From Bacteroidetes bacterium UBA1312 (lineage in GTDB: Bacteria; Bacteroidota; Bacteroidia; Chitinophagales; Chitinophagaceae), in the NCBI GenBank assembly GCA_002307135.1, contig DBTQ01000001.1, positions 171,217 to 235,216 of the forward strand: a DNA stretch of 64,000 nt, in the 5' to 3' direction. Made by a program: the position numbers and the translations under genes. Below, piece by piece: positions 39,148 to 48,061 of the stretch (position 1 is its first letter; each line of letters begins with the position of its first letter). Under the pieces are notes generated by a model, which saw only the letters and a list, made by a program, of their open reading frames with translations, did no database searches and had not been told where the DNA came from.

Positions 39148-41064
39148 TTACCGAATTAAAGTTACATCGCCCTTTAATTCTTTATTGTTGCCAAACCGAT
39201 CTTTTACACCCAACATCCAATAGTAAACGCCTAAGTCACATTGTTGACCTTTAAAAGTGCCGTCCCAACCTTGATTAAATGAATCGGTATAAAAAATTTC
39301 CTGGCCATAACGATTAAATACCCTGAAGAAACGAATGCTTTGGTAGCCAACAGCTAAGGGTCTAAATGTATCATTAACGCCATCCCCGTTCGGAGTAAAC
39401 GCATTGGGTGTACTTAGGTATGGATTTTCAATTACATCTATTTTTACGGTGTCTCTCGATACACATCCACTATCGCTTGTTACAGTTACAACATAATAAA
39501 ATGTTCCCTTATCCGTAAATGTTCCAATAGGATTACCAATATTAGGATTGTTTAAGTATGTGGAAGGAGTCCATAAATAAGAACCGCCGCCTTTAGCGTT
39601 GAAAAATATACGTTCGCCTTTGACAATAAAAGTGTCATTGCCGGCAAATGCAATGAATGGGTCAACAATTATTTTTTTAAATGCGGTATCAATACACCCT
39701 TGGGTATTTTTGACGATATAGCCAACATTGTATAGACCGCCATATTGAAATACATGTTTAGGATTTTGAGTAGTATCGAATGGAGTATGATCGTCGAAGT
39801 CCCATGTCCAATTATTTACATTATATGTAGAGGTCGTTTGATCTGTAAATTGAACGGTATCGCCAGGGCACACGAAATTCTTTGCAGTAAAATTAGTTCT
39901 TAACTTGGGATAAACTTTTACAAAACGCGAAATGCTATCTCCGCAGGTTGTGTTTTTGTTTACATAAAGAGTAACTACGTACGTCCCTGAATCTGGGTAT
40001 GTATAAGTAGGTTCAAAATCATCAGAAGTATCGGCATCAGTCTCCTTGACACCGAAGTCCCAGTGATAAGTAGTGCCGCCAACACTTGTATTAAGGAAGT
40101 TAACTGTATTGTCTTTACAATTCACGATATAAGTATTGAACTCTGAAGACAATTGCGGAATGTTGGCTACTACTGCTTTAGAGCAATTGGTTACCACAAA
40201 TTGAAATTCTCGGGTAACAGTATTAATCATTACTCCTTTCCTCCATTCATGGCAACAAACACTTACAACAAAACGTCCGATGAGATTAGGTGTTCCACTG
40301 ATTTGCCCTGTAGTGGGGTCTATTTGAATACGTGGGTTTCCTGCAATCGGTCTTGCTGCTGTAAAAGGACTTCTATAGGTAACTGTACTATATCTAAATA
40401 CGGGTATAGGTTTAGGGTCTGCATTTGAACCTCCGTCATAAGCATTGCAAAATTCATAACTCAATGAATCACCATCAGGATCTGTAGCTGAATGGTCATA
40501 TACCAATGGATTATTGACACATATTATTTGTGGCGGATAGTTTTTAAATACTGCGCTATTATTACAAGCAACATCTGACGGCGGAATTATACAGGTATAT
40601 GTGGCTCCTGTAGCATCTGGAGAGACAAGGTTAAGAATTGAGGAATTTCTACAGCATCTTTGATAGATTACTTTATATCCTGTGCTATTGGGAGGGAGAT
40701 AATAACTCCGTTCTGCAGTAGCTCTATTAAGGCAAGTTGGTGGAGGGTTGTTCAAACAATCACTATGGAAATCTGGAGGGATGACTTCTCCGTCCGGATT
40801 TATAAAACTAATGCTGTCGGAGCCAATAATTACACCATTGCCATCGAATACGGATATATAAACTGGGTTGTCATCGTGTATTGCTCCAGCTATACCCGTA
40901 AGGCAATCCCTGTAGATAGAAATTTTAATTTTATAGTTGTTTCCGCCAAGACAAACATAAGTGATTTCACCACCAACGATATGAGAAGCATTACTATTAA
41001 TGCCGCAGAATAATAGTGTTAGTAATAAAATTATATTTACGAATATTTTATTTTGCATTGACAT
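39148..41064 (-). CDS. Large secreted PKD-domain protein with type B T9SS / gliding-associated C-terminus
   Basis: 638 residues with a signal peptide (IFVNIILLLTLLFCGINSNA). The N-terminal part begins SHIVGGEITYVCLGGNNYKIKISIYRDC, typical of the large Bacteroidota surface proteins, with many Cys. A cadherin-like stretch (DHSATDPDGDSLSYEF, DPTTGQISGTP) and two PKD domains follow (HWDFGVKETDADTSDDFEPTYTYPDSGTYVVTL; WTWDFDDHTPFDTTQNPKHVFQYGG). The C-terminus is a CHU_C/TIGR04131 type B sorting domain: STPNAFTPNGDGVNDTFRP, VFNRYGQEIFYTD, GWDGTFKGQQCDLGVYYW. It is a likely surface adhesin or gliding-associated protein exported by type IX secretion. Confidence 0.92.
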   Translation of the reverse strand: MSMQNKIFVNIILLLTLLFCGINSNASHIVGGEITYVCLGGNNYKIKISIYRDCLTGIAGAIHDDNPVYISVFDGNGVIIGSDSISFINPDGEVIPPDFHSDCLNNPPPTCLNRATAERSYYLPPNSTGYKVIYQRCCRNSSILNLVSPDATGATYTCIIPPSDVACNNSAVFKNYPPQIICVNNPLVYDHSATDPDGDSLSYEFCNAYDGGSNADPKPIPVFRYSTVTYRSPFTAARPIAGNPRIQIDPTTGQISGTPNLIGRFVVSVCCHEWRKGVMINTVTREFQFVVTNCSKAVVANIPQLSSEFNTYIVNCKDNTVNFLNTSVGGTTYHWDFGVKETDADTSDDFEPTYTYPDSGTYVVTLYVNKNTTCGDSISRFVKVYPKLRTNFTAKNFVCPGDTVQFTDQTTSTYNVNNWTWDFDDHTPFDTTQNPKHVFQYGGLYNVGYIVKNTQGCIDTAFKKIIVDPFIAFAGNDTFIVKGERIFFNAKGGGSYLWTPSTYLNNPNIGNPIGTFTDKGTFYYVVTVTSDSGCVSRDTVKIDVIENPYLSTPNAFTPNGDGVNDTFRPLAVGYQSIRFFRVFNRYGQEIFYTDSFNQGWDGTFKGQQCDLGVYYWMLGVKDRFGNNKELKGDVTLIR

Positions 41065-41073
41065 CTTTGTGTA

Positions 41074-41889
41074 CTAATCATTTTTATTAAAACAATATTC
41101 AGCAAATTCGTGTAACTTATTTTGCAACTTTTGAGGATCTTCAAGCATTCCCATGTGTGCACACTCTTGAAGTACACTTACAAAGTTAGTATTTGTAAGT
41201 GTATCCGAAACCAAATCTTTCTGAATATTTGCTAAGGTATCCCTTTGCCCTATAATATATTGTAAAGGGAAAGTTACATTGCTAATAAAATCCGTTGATT
41301 CATTTCTGAGCATAATTGCTTTGTAAAAGGCCAATAAACTCTCTACTGGTACTTTTAATGCTTCTTCTAATTGCTTGGCAGCCACCTCAGGATATGTCTT
41401 GTTGAATTGCTCCGGGAATAATGCATAGACCATTTTTCGTAAAAAAGGACTCTTCCCTCCTTGTTCAATAATTTTGATTGATTTTTGCCTACCCTCTAGT
41501 CTTACGGCATCATCAGCTAGTGCTGAAGAGTGTATTAAAGAAAGCCCTTTAAGTCTATTGGGATATTGGCGTGCAAATGCCAGTCCCATATAGCCACCCA
41601 TCGAATGTCCAGCTAATACCGTTTGTGTTATTTGTTCGTTGTCTAGTATGTCCTTTAATCCATTCGCTAATAACTCCATTGACGTGCTATTGTCACACAT
41701 CCAAGCTCCGCTTTCGCTAAAGAATTCTGGAAGAAGTATGGTGTAATGAGCGGATAAATTTGGGTATATGTAGCGCCATAACTCTGCATTTGCAGGAAAG
41801 CCATGGACAAGCATTAATGACGGACCAGTGCCTGTTTTATAATAATTTATTTGTCCAAAAGTTTTATTCCTTAGCTGTATTTTTTGCAT
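41074..41889 (-). CDS. Alpha/beta hydrolase
   Basis: 271 residues with no signal peptide. It has LMLVHGFPANAELWRYIYP (oxyanion HG), LAGHSMGGYMGLAFARQYP (nucleophile Ser), YIIGQRDTLAN (Asp region) and QECAHMGMLEDP (His). Similar to the epoxide hydrolase/carboxylesterase-like branch; the substrate is unknown. Its start overlaps the end of the DUF4105 gene by 26 bp and its stop is 9 bp from the next gene, so the three are one transcript. Confidence 0.88.
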   Translation of the reverse strand: MQKIQLRNKTFGQINYYKTGTGPSLMLVHGFPANAELWRYIYPNLSAHYTILLPEFFSESGAWMCDNSTSMELLANGLKDILDNEQITQTVLAGHSMGGYMGLAFARQYPNRLKGLSLIHSSALADDAVRLEGRQKSIKIIEQGGKSPFLRKMVYALFPEQFNKTYPEVAAKQLEEALKVPVESLLAFYKAIMLRNESTDFISNVTFPLQYIIGQRDTLANIQKDLVSDTLTNTNFVSVLQECAHMGMLEDPQKLQNKLHEFAEYCFNKND

Positions 41890-43051
41890 ACTCAGTATTC
41901 AAATTGTTATTGCGGTAAATTTTGCCAAATGTAAAGAGAAGCATGAGTAATAGGGGGGAAAGTTCTAATAGAGGTAATCGCTGGATATTGAATAAATGCA
42001 ATAGAAGTGATATGAAGATAAATATGATAGCGATCATTGCATATTTGTGTTGCTTTTTTCTGAAGATAAAAAACAAATTAGTAGGTAGTGCCCAAAGTAA
42101 ATTAAAATTATTGCTGCAAGTCTGATGATTTGTACCGAGCCACATAAATATGATAAGGACTCCTAGCAAGCCTGTAATAATTAAGACAGCATTAGACATA
42201 ATTGCGCCCAAAAGTTTCAAAGAAGGAACCGTCATCCCAATAATAGTGATAATGGCCAATAACCACATGATTATTGCAGCATCATTTCGGACTATTTTAT
42301 TAATGGAAGGTTGTGCAGGTAAAAGCTGTATTGATTTGCTCGAGAATACTTGGCCATTCAATGTTGCGCTAGCTATGCCATCTCGGAGAAAATCAGGTAA
42401 AAACATGATTTCAGCATTACTCATGTTTTTATCTACTTTGCTACCCAACAATATATTGATTCCGAATAATGCCCAATGCTCGTTGTGTAAGTATTGGTTG
42501 ATAATGGTTCTGAACGAAATGCTTTTTTCCGAAGGTAATACATTTGGGTATTTAAAATTGCTGCCAAGTGAATGTTCAAAAATATCCCGAATACGTGTTG
42601 AACAATTGTCAAAGAAAAAATCATAATGGTAAGCACGATTTTCAGGTCTAATATTATCCAGTAAGAAATTTTCAATTTTCGTTTTTTCTTCGGTACTTAA
42701 AAATAATACTTGTTCTTCCACCCATCTATGGTCTTCAAAATAATTACTCATGAAAGAATTGTACTCTTCACTAGATAGATAGTATAAGAGTTTTCCTCGC
42801 ATAAAATTCATTTCAAAGTCTTTGTCAAAGCCATCAAATGTGCCATAATTATAGACGATATCACTCCCTATAGTACTATCAACTACTCTTACGGCACTAT
42901 GCCCAAAAACAGAATATATTTCTGTTCCAGCACCGCATGTAAGCACGCTGATACGTAAATGTTTTTCTGGTACGGACACTTGTGCATTTACTCCAATTGA
43001 CGGGAGTGTTAATGATAGTATTAGAATTATTTGAATCAAGTGAATCTTCAC
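41864..43051 (-). CDS. DUF4105 (Lnb N-terminal periplasmic domain) membrane protein
   Basis: 395 residues. The start is GTG at 43051, which gives a complete signal peptide (HLIQIILILSLTLPSIGVNAQ); no ATG is available upstream. The periplasmic DUF4105 domain occupies residues about 30-180, with TCGAGTEIYSVFGHSAVRVVD, VYNYGTFDGFD and HYDFFFDNCSTRIRDI; the last is the conserved N-C-[ST]-T-x3-D motif of this papain-like-fold family. About five membrane helices fill residues 255-385. The domain resembles an NlpC/P60- or lipoprotein-processing-type thiol fold, but no substrate is known. First gene of the 43051-39148 operon; a weak TAnnTTCG element (43076-43083) is upstream. Confidence 0.85.
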   Translation of the reverse strand: MKIHLIQIILILSLTLPSIGVNAQVSVPEKHLRISVLTCGAGTEIYSVFGHSAVRVVDSTIGSDIVYNYGTFDGFDKDFEMNFMRGKLLYYLSSEEYNSFMSNYFEDHRWVEEQVLFLSTEEKTKIENFLLDNIRPENRAYHYDFFFDNCSTRIRDIFEHSLGSNFKYPNVLPSEKSISFRTIINQYLHNEHWALFGINILLGSKVDKNMSNAEIMFLPDFLRDGIASATLNGQVFSSKSIQLLPAQPSINKIVRNDAAIIMWLLAIITIIGMTVPSLKLLGAIMSNAVLIITGLLGVLIIFMWLGTNHQTCSNNFNLLWALPTNLFFIFRKKQHKYAMIAIIFIFISLLLHLFNIQRLPLLELSPLLLMLLFTFGKIYRNNNLNTEYAKNTAKE

Positions 43052-43121
43052 AAATAAGGGCGATTTAATCTTTTGCGAAATTATTGTGTTTGTGCAAGAA
43101 AATGGTTGACTATTTTAATCA

Positions 43122-43162
43122 GCAAAAAATCCCTGACAGTAAGATTATACTAGTCAGGGATT
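43122..43162 (-). terminator. Terminator after plsX
   Basis: AATCCCTGAC (43128-43137) pairs with GTCAGGGATT (43153-43162), a perfect 10-bp stem with a 15-nt loop. The plus-strand A-run (43124-43129) is the T-run on the minus strand. Confidence 0.8.
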
Positions 43163-43178
43163 CATTTAATTTGAATTA

Positions 43179-44132
43179 TTATAGTTCGGTTTTGAACGAG
43201 GCTTTAAATGCATCAATAAGGTTTGAACTGACAATTTTGGCAATATTGTCAATCATATTATGGAAGGCTTTTGCCGAAGATATCCCATGCCCTATCATTA
43301 CTGGTGCATTGATACCAAGAACCGGTGTGCCCCCATATATTTCGTAATTGAAATTATTGAGAAATGGATCTTCTATACCTCTTTTTTCCTTGAAGATATG
43401 ATACACCGATTCTGCAAGCTTTAACATGATGTTGCCTACGAACCCTTCGCAAACATAAATGTCAGCTTTATCTAAAAATAAATCACGGCCTTCTGCATTT
43501 CCAACAAAATTTATTCCAGTTGCCTCTTTAAGTAGTGGGTATGTAGCTTGCGCTAAAATATTGCCTTTACCTTCTTCTTCTCCAATGTTCATGAGTGCAA
43601 CTTTTGGATTATGAACATCCATCACACGTTCTAAATACACGGATCCGAGTTGTGCAAACTGCACTAAATGCTCTGGTTTGCAATCAGCGTTGATCCCTAC
43701 ATCAAGTAAAAGACTGAATTTTCCGTCTTCACGGGGTACAAAAGATGCGATTGTTGGTCTCATAACGCCCTCTATTGTTTTGATAGAGAACATGGCACCA
43801 ACAAGCATGGCTCCTGTATTTCCAGCACTTACAAAAGCATCAATTTTATTCATTGCCAACATACCAAAGCCCATAGCTATGCCTGATTGCGGTTTTTCTT
43901 TGAATGCTTTTGTAGGATGTTCATCCATCGATATGGTTTGCGGGGCATGTATAAAAGTATACCTACTTTGGTATGCCTCTATCAAACTCATATATGGCGA
44001 TACTGCTTGAGTATCGCCTATAAGTGTTAAATGAACAGAAGTGTCGGTATTGTTTTCAAGGTAGCTTGAAACTCCCTTGATGGCTTCGAGTGGCGCGAAA
44101 TCGCCGCCCATAATATCTATACCTATATTCAT
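43179..44132 (-). CDS. plsX: Phosphate acyltransferase PlsX
   Basis: 317 residues. PlsX converts acyl-ACP to acyl-phosphate for phospholipid synthesis by PlsY. NIGIDIMGGDFAPLEAIKGV at the N-terminus and AFVSAGNTGAMLVGAMFSI, LLLDVGINADCKPEHLVQFAQLG and ALMNIGEEEGKGN are hallmark segments. Third gene of the conserved order yceD-rpmF-plsX; fabH, the usual next gene, is not here because a terminator follows. Confidence 0.97.
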   Translation of the reverse strand: MNIGIDIMGGDFAPLEAIKGVSSYLENNTDTSVHLTLIGDTQAVSPYMSLIEAYQSRYTFIHAPQTISMDEHPTKAFKEKPQSGIAMGFGMLAMNKIDAFVSAGNTGAMLVGAMFSIKTIEGVMRPTIASFVPREDGKFSLLLDVGINADCKPEHLVQFAQLGSVYLERVMDVHNPKVALMNIGEEEGKGNILAQATYPLLKEATGINFVGNAEGRDLFLDKADIYVCEGFVGNIMLKLAESVYHIFKEKRGIEDPFLNNFNYEIYGGTPVLGINAPVMIGHGISSAKAFHNMIDNIAKIVSSNLIDAFKASFKTEL

Positions 44133-44168
44133 TGAATAGAGAGATGAGTTGAGAAGGAATTGTTATTC

Positions 44169-44378
44169 TTATTCTCCGCTTGCTGTTTCTGTTGCAGGAG
44201 CTTTGTCTATCACTACATTACCACGATAGTACATTTTTCCTTCTACCCAATGAGCTCTGTGGCGCAAATGGCTTTCGCCTGTTACTGCATCCACGCTCCA
44301 TGTTTCAGCTGTTGCTTTATAGTGCGTACGGCGCTTTGCGCTTCTTTGCTGCGAGTGTCTGCGTTTTGGATTTGGCAT
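44169..44378 (-). CDS. rpmF: 50S ribosomal protein L32, zinc-free form
   Basis: 69 residues starting MPNPKRRHSQQRSAKRRTH, the L32 signature. The usual CxxC...CxxC zinc ribbon is missing: the protein has no Cys at all, with DAVTGESHLRHRAHW in that region. Cys-less ribosomal proteins are known in several lineages and are thought not to need zinc. It lies between yceD and plsX, the standard place. The C-terminal tail (APATETASGE) is a small extension. Confidence 0.95.
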   Translation of the reverse strand: MPNPKRRHSQQRSAKRRTHYKATAETWSVDAVTGESHLRHRAHWVEGKMYYRGNVVIDKAPATETASGE

Positions 44379-44395
44379 TTTTTAAAGTTTTATGC

Positions 44396-44953
44396 TTATT
44401 TACGTTTGTTATTATTTATTTTTAAGGATTCAAGACCCTTCCAAATATCATTTTTCTTTTCTTCGTTTTGCTCGGCTAGTTTCCCTAACAGTTTGAGCGC
44501 TTCTTCATTACAAGTTGGAGTACCATCTTCATTGTCTGGATGAATTCGTTGTAAAGGCAAGCTTAAAACAATAAATTCATATATCCAGTTGCTCACATCA
44601 ATTACAGTTTCACTACGTGGAATAAAAACTACATCTGCATCTTCTTCAATCTCCTCATTAGCTTCCGTATCCGTTAACTTTATAATCAAGTTAAACTCAT
44701 CCCAAAGGTTTAGTTTGAAATCATCTCCGCAACGATCACAAGGAGTTACAATATAACCTCCTATATCGAAATGGAGCATGAAAAAGCTCTCATGTTTTTC
44801 AAATTTAAGGCTTACTTTGGCATTTATGTCTTTGCATTCAGTTTCATCTTCTCCATGAGCTAACATAAAGTCGCGACCAACCTCATATTCAAAAACATGC
44901 TCGCCTAATTTCAGTCCTTGCCAAGCCAACTCAAATTCCATACTGTGTTTCAT
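44396..44953 (-). CDS. YceD / DUF177 family protein (23S rRNA accumulation protein family)
   Basis: 185 residues from the ATG at 44953 (KHSMEFELAWQGLKLGEHVFEYEV), matching the family's N-terminus; the longer frame to 45019 runs into the -7 box. The core YIVTPCDRCGDDFKLNLWDEF followed by acidic stretches is the DUF177 signature with its CxxC. YceD-family proteins sit next to rpmF almost universally, and E. coli YceD affects 23S rRNA levels. First gene of the yceD-rpmF-plsX operon. Confidence 0.9.
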   Translation of the reverse strand: MKHSMEFELAWQGLKLGEHVFEYEVGRDFMLAHGEDETECKDINAKVSLKFEKHESFFMLHFDIGGYIVTPCDRCGDDFKLNLWDEFNLIIKLTDTEANEEIEEDADVVFIPRSETVIDVSNWIYEFIVLSLPLQRIHPDNEDGTPTCNEEALKLLGKLAEQNEEKKNDIWKGLESLKINNNKRK

Positions 44954-45016
44954 GACTGTACTGATTTTCAGTGTTTCTGCCTTTATTAAAGAACTACACC
45001 CATTAAAAACGGAGCG

Positions 45017-45024
45017 CAAAGATA
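45017..45024 (-). promoter_or_regulatory. -7 element of the yceD-rpmF-plsX operon
   Basis: Minus strand TATCTTTG (TAnnTTTG), 63 nt before the ATG at 44953. No exact -33 TTTG. Confidence 0.45.
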
Positions 45025-45041
45025 GTATTTTTACTTTATTC

Positions 45042-45944
45042 TCAGTCCATTTTATTCCTCTTTAATAAAAAAGAATTTAAGATCTGGTTTACAGGCTCTG
45101 ATAGATCAATTTCTAGTCTGCTAATATTGTACTGGTAGCATTGGTTTTCAATTGATTTTCTGAATTTTTCCATTTCGATAAGGTATTGTTCTTTCAATTG
45201 GCTCGGCTGCAATTTTAACCGTTCACCACTCTCCAAATCAACAAATTCATAAGGTCTATTTTCAAAATCGAATTCTAATTCTTGTTTTTTGTCCATTATA
45301 TGCAACAAAATAACCTCGTGCTTATTGTAGCGTAAGTGTTGTAATGACTCAAAAAGAACGTCTGCTTGTTCAGAATCATCAATCATATCACTAATCACAA
45401 TGACTAATGAGCGTTTATGAATTTGTTCTGCGATCTGATGTATGGCTTCTGAAATATTGGAGCTTTTCCCTTCACTCTCATAATCAAAAGTATTGGAAAG
45501 TTTATTGATCAGTGTACGATAATGTGTTGCAGCAGATTTGCAGTCAGATTTAAAATATACGCTATTGTCAAACAATGCCAACGAACTAGCGTCTAACTGT
45601 CGTTTCATCAGCATTAATAGAGACGCGGCAGCAATGCAGCCATATTGTAATTTGCTCAGTTTGTTTTTTTCTTTTGGAAATTGCATAGATGACGAAGTGT
45701 CCAGCAAGATGCAACACCTAAGATTTGTTTCTTCCTCATATTTTTTAATAAAAAGTTTATCACTACGTCCATAAACCTTCCAGTCGATATGTCGTAATGC
45801 GTCGCCAGGATTGTATTGTCTATGCTCCGCAAATTCAACTGAAAAGCCATGAAAAGGACTTTTGTGTAATCCTATAATAAAGCCTTCGACAGCTTGTCGG
45901 GCAATAAGTTCAAGGTTTTCAGCAGTTGGTTGTACAGAGAACAT
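45042..45944 (-). CDS. DUF58 domain-containing protein (vWA-like)
   Basis: 300 residues from the ATG at 45944; the GTG two codons earlier is less likely. It contains GFSVEFAEHRQYNPGDALRHIDWKVYGRSDKLFIKKYEEE, the DUF58 hallmark, then a vWA-like fold with CCILLDTSSSM as a partial MIDAS motif. DUF58 proteins usually act with a MoxR AAA+ ATPase and batA/batB genes; none is adjacent here. The function is chaperone-like or regulatory by analogy only. It is separated from yceD by 88 bp. Confidence 0.9.
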   Translation of the reverse strand: MFSVQPTAENLELIARQAVEGFIIGLHKSPFHGFSVEFAEHRQYNPGDALRHIDWKVYGRSDKLFIKKYEEETNLRCCILLDTSSSMQFPKEKNKLSKLQYGCIAAASLLMLMKRQLDASSLALFDNSVYFKSDCKSAATHYRTLINKLSNTFDYESEGKSSNISEAIHQIAEQIHKRSLVIVISDMIDDSEQADVLFESLQHLRYNKHEVILLHIMDKKQELEFDFENRPYEFVDLESGERLKLQPSQLKEQYLIEMEKFRKSIENQCYQYNISRLEIDLSEPVNQILNSFLLKRNKMD

Positions 45945-46022
45945 GGGCACGGAATAAAGGATGAAGGTACTGCTTATCGTTTTTAATTTGCTTCAGGGCT
46001 GATTAAATAATTGAGGACAAAA

Positions 46023-46700
46023 CTAATTTCTAGATCCGAAAAGCAGGCTTCCAATCCGAATCATAGTACTACCTTCTTCTATTGCGATTTTAAAATCACC
46101 ACTCATGCCCATGGAGCAAATGCTGAAATATTTTTTACCAATAAAATAGGATTGCTGTACAGTCCGATACACAGTAAATATGCGTTGCATTTCCGTCCTG
46201 ATTTGAGCTTCGTCATCTGTAAATGAGGCCATGCCCATAATGCCACAAATGCGTATATGTCTCAGATTTTCTTGCTGCGCTTCATAATATTCTAAGCATT
46301 CTATGATACCATTTTCGTCCATGCCATGCTTGGTTTCTTCTGCTGCAACATGTAGTTGTAAGAGCACATCAATAATGCGGTTGTTTTTGGCCGCTTGTTT
46401 CTCGATTTCCAGCAAGAGTTTAAAACTATCCATCGCATGAATTAAGTGTACAAAAGGCGCTATATATTTTACCTTGTTGGACTGTAAGTGTCCAATAAAA
46501 TGCCATCGGATATCTTTTGGTAGTATAGCTTCTTTGTCTATTAGTTCTTGTACGTAATTTTCACCAAAATCTCTTTGTCCAAGCGCATATAATGATTCAA
46601 TATCTTCCGCAGGTTTGGTTTTTGAAACGGCTATAAGTCGGATGTTTTTTGATGTAAAGTCAGTATTGAGTTTATTATAAATCTCTTTATTTATGGACAT
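46023..46700 (-). CDS. YggS family pyridoxal phosphate homeostasis protein
   Basis: 225 residues. RLIAVSKTKPAEDIESLYALGQRDFGENYVQEL holds the PLP lysine and the family signature; IRWHFIGHLQSNKVKYI, LLQLHVAAEETKHGM, GIMGMASF and SICSMGMSGDFKIAIEEGSTMIRIGS complete it. YggS/PLPBP binds PLP on an alanine-racemase-like barrel without known catalysis and balances the PLP pool. It is divergent from a DUF4440 gene, with separate promoters for each. Confidence 0.95.
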   Translation of the reverse strand: MSINKEIYNKLNTDFTSKNIRLIAVSKTKPAEDIESLYALGQRDFGENYVQELIDKEAILPKDIRWHFIGHLQSNKVKYIAPFVHLIHAMDSFKLLLEIEKQAAKNNRIIDVLLQLHVAAEETKHGMDENGIIECLEYYEAQQENLRHIRICGIMGMASFTDDEAQIRTEMQRIFTVYRTVQQSYFIGKKYFSICSMGMSGDFKIAIEEGSTMIRIGSLLFGSRN

Positions 46701-46741
46701 TCTTATATCAATTGCGTTTATTAAATGTAAATTGGGTAGAG

Positions 46742-46749
46742 CAAAGGTA
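46742..46749 (-). promoter_or_regulatory. -7 element of the yggS-family gene
   Basis: Minus strand TACCTTTG (TAnnTTTG), 41 nt before the ATG at 46700. Confidence 0.45.
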
Positions 46750-46774
46750 AATGCTTTTTATGTCGTTGAATTTT

Positions 46775-46782
46775 TAACTTTG
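46775..46782 (+). promoter_or_regulatory. -7 element of the DUF4440 gene
   Basis: TAACTTTG (TAnnTTTG), 13 nt before the ATG at 46796; no exact -33 box. Confidence 0.45.
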
Positions 46783-46795
46783 AACAAAAATAATC

Positions 46796-47224
46796 ATGCG
46801 AAACAGTTTCTTCTTTTGCACGCTGTGTTTATTGTTGGTCAATAAACCTGTCATTGCACAAAATTCGGATGAACAAGCCATTCGTAAAATATTAAAAGCG
46901 CAGGAGACTGCCTGGAATCAAGGGAACCTTCATCAATTTATGAAAGGATATTGGGAGAGCGATAGTCTGCTTTTTATTGGAAAGCGAACAACTTACGGAT
47001 ATAAAACGACCTTAGATAATTATTTGAGTAGTTATCCCGATACAGCACACATGGGTGTTTTTACTTCTACGATCGAAAGAATAACGTTACTGGATAAAAC
47101 TCATTGTTTTGTTGTGGGAAAATGGGCGCTCAAGCGTAGTGTTGGAGATGTGGGTGGTTATTATAGCTTGTTATTTAGAAAAATAAAAGGAATATGGGTG
47201 ATTGTAGTAGATCATACTTCTTAA
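46796..47224 (+). CDS. Exported DUF4440 / SnoaL-like (NTF2 fold) protein
   Basis: 142 residues with a signal peptide (FFFCTLCLLLVNKPVIAQ). The mature part SDEQAIRKILKAQETAWNQGNLHQFMKGYWESDSLLFIG and YSLLFRKIKGIWVIVVDHTS is the DUF4440/SnoaL-like NTF2 fold. Such exported single-domain proteins are common in Bacteroidota, probably binding a small ligand; no catalytic assignment is possible. Confidence 0.85.
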   Translation: MRNSFFFCTLCLLLVNKPVIAQNSDEQAIRKILKAQETAWNQGNLHQFMKGYWESDSLLFIGKRTTYGYKTTLDNYLSSYPDTAHMGVFTSTIERITLLDKTHCFVVGKWALKRSVGDVGGYYSLLFRKIKGIWVIVVDHTS

Positions 47225-47244
47225 TGCTTTATTCTTATAGTTAA

Positions 47245-47937
47245 CTACAAAATGCCAATAATCTCTTTCAAAGAAGTGATTTCATAAGTTGGTTTCCTAG
47301 TATGTGCCATCTTTTCCGGGTTGAAATAAATTTGATCCCAACCGGCACTCATTGCCCCGGCAATGTCTATTTCTAATGCATCTCCAATCATAATGGATGA
47401 TTCTGGTTGAGCATTTGTGGCTTGAAGCGCGAAATCAAAAATTTCCTTTTTGGGTTTCATGCTATTGCTTTTTTCGGAGCTAATTAGTTGGTCAAAATAT
47501 GTGGCGATGCCACAGTAATGTAGTTTTTGACGTTGTGTTGTGTCAAATCCGTTAGTGATAATGTGCATTGAATACTCCTTTGTTTTGCAATAATCCAGTA
47601 CTTCAATAGCATGAGGCATTAATGCTCGCTGTGTAGGCAATATTTCGAGATATGCAACACTGAGCTCATTAGCTATTTTGGTGTCACCAACTTTAAAGTC
47701 GAGTAGGGTATGCCACATCCTTTTCCAGCGTAGCTCATCCCGTTTTATAAATCCTTTTCTAAAGCGTTCCCATAATTTTTCGTTATGCGCTCGGTAAACC
47801 GCATAAAATGCTTCAAAATCGGTTATCCCTCTTCCTTCAAGCCGATGCGTAATGTATAATTGTTGCATCGTATTTTTAGAATTTTGTTCAAAATCCCAAA
47901 GGGTATGGTCGAGGTCAAAGAAAAGGTGCTGATACAT
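47245..47937 (-). CDS. YjjG family noncanonical pyrimidine nucleotidase (HAD superfamily)
   Basis: 230 residues from the ATG at 47937, which puts the HAD motif FFDLDHTLWDFEQNS (D8, D10) at the usual position; the ATG at 47988 adds 17 unmatched residues. Motif II is HIITNGFDTTQRQKLHYCGI and motif III/IV SIMIGDALEIDIAGAMSAGW. YjjG dephosphorylates noncanonical pyrimidine nucleotides. Convergent with the DUF4440 gene. Confidence 0.9.
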   Translation of the reverse strand: MYQHLFFDLDHTLWDFEQNSKNTMQQLYITHRLEGRGITDFEAFYAVYRAHNEKLWERFRKGFIKRDELRWKRMWHTLLDFKVGDTKIANELSVAYLEILPTQRALMPHAIEVLDYCKTKEYSMHIITNGFDTTQRQKLHYCGIATYFDQLISSEKSNSMKPKKEIFDFALQATNAQPESSIMIGDALEIDIAGAMSAGWDQIYFNPEKMAHTRKPTYEITSLKEIIGIL

Positions 47938-48005
47938 ATTTATTGGTTCATTCGAGTTTCTATCCATGAATAATTTCGGATGAAACATTTGTATTATTCA
48001 GAAAA

Positions 48006-48040
48006 CAACAAAAGCGCAGACGTATTAAAACATCTGCGCC
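48006..48040 (-). terminator. Terminator after rpoZ
   Basis: GCGCAGA (48014-48020) pairs with TCTGCGC (48033-48039), extended by two pairs across one mismatch; the minus strand then reads TTTTGTTG. Confidence 0.65.
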
Positions 48041-48061
48041 TAAGGTATTAAATAGGTTTAT

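Noticed and set aside
42150..42626. A 158-codon plus-strand frame
   Set aside because: It is antisense to the membrane-helix region of the DUF4105 gene and has no family features.
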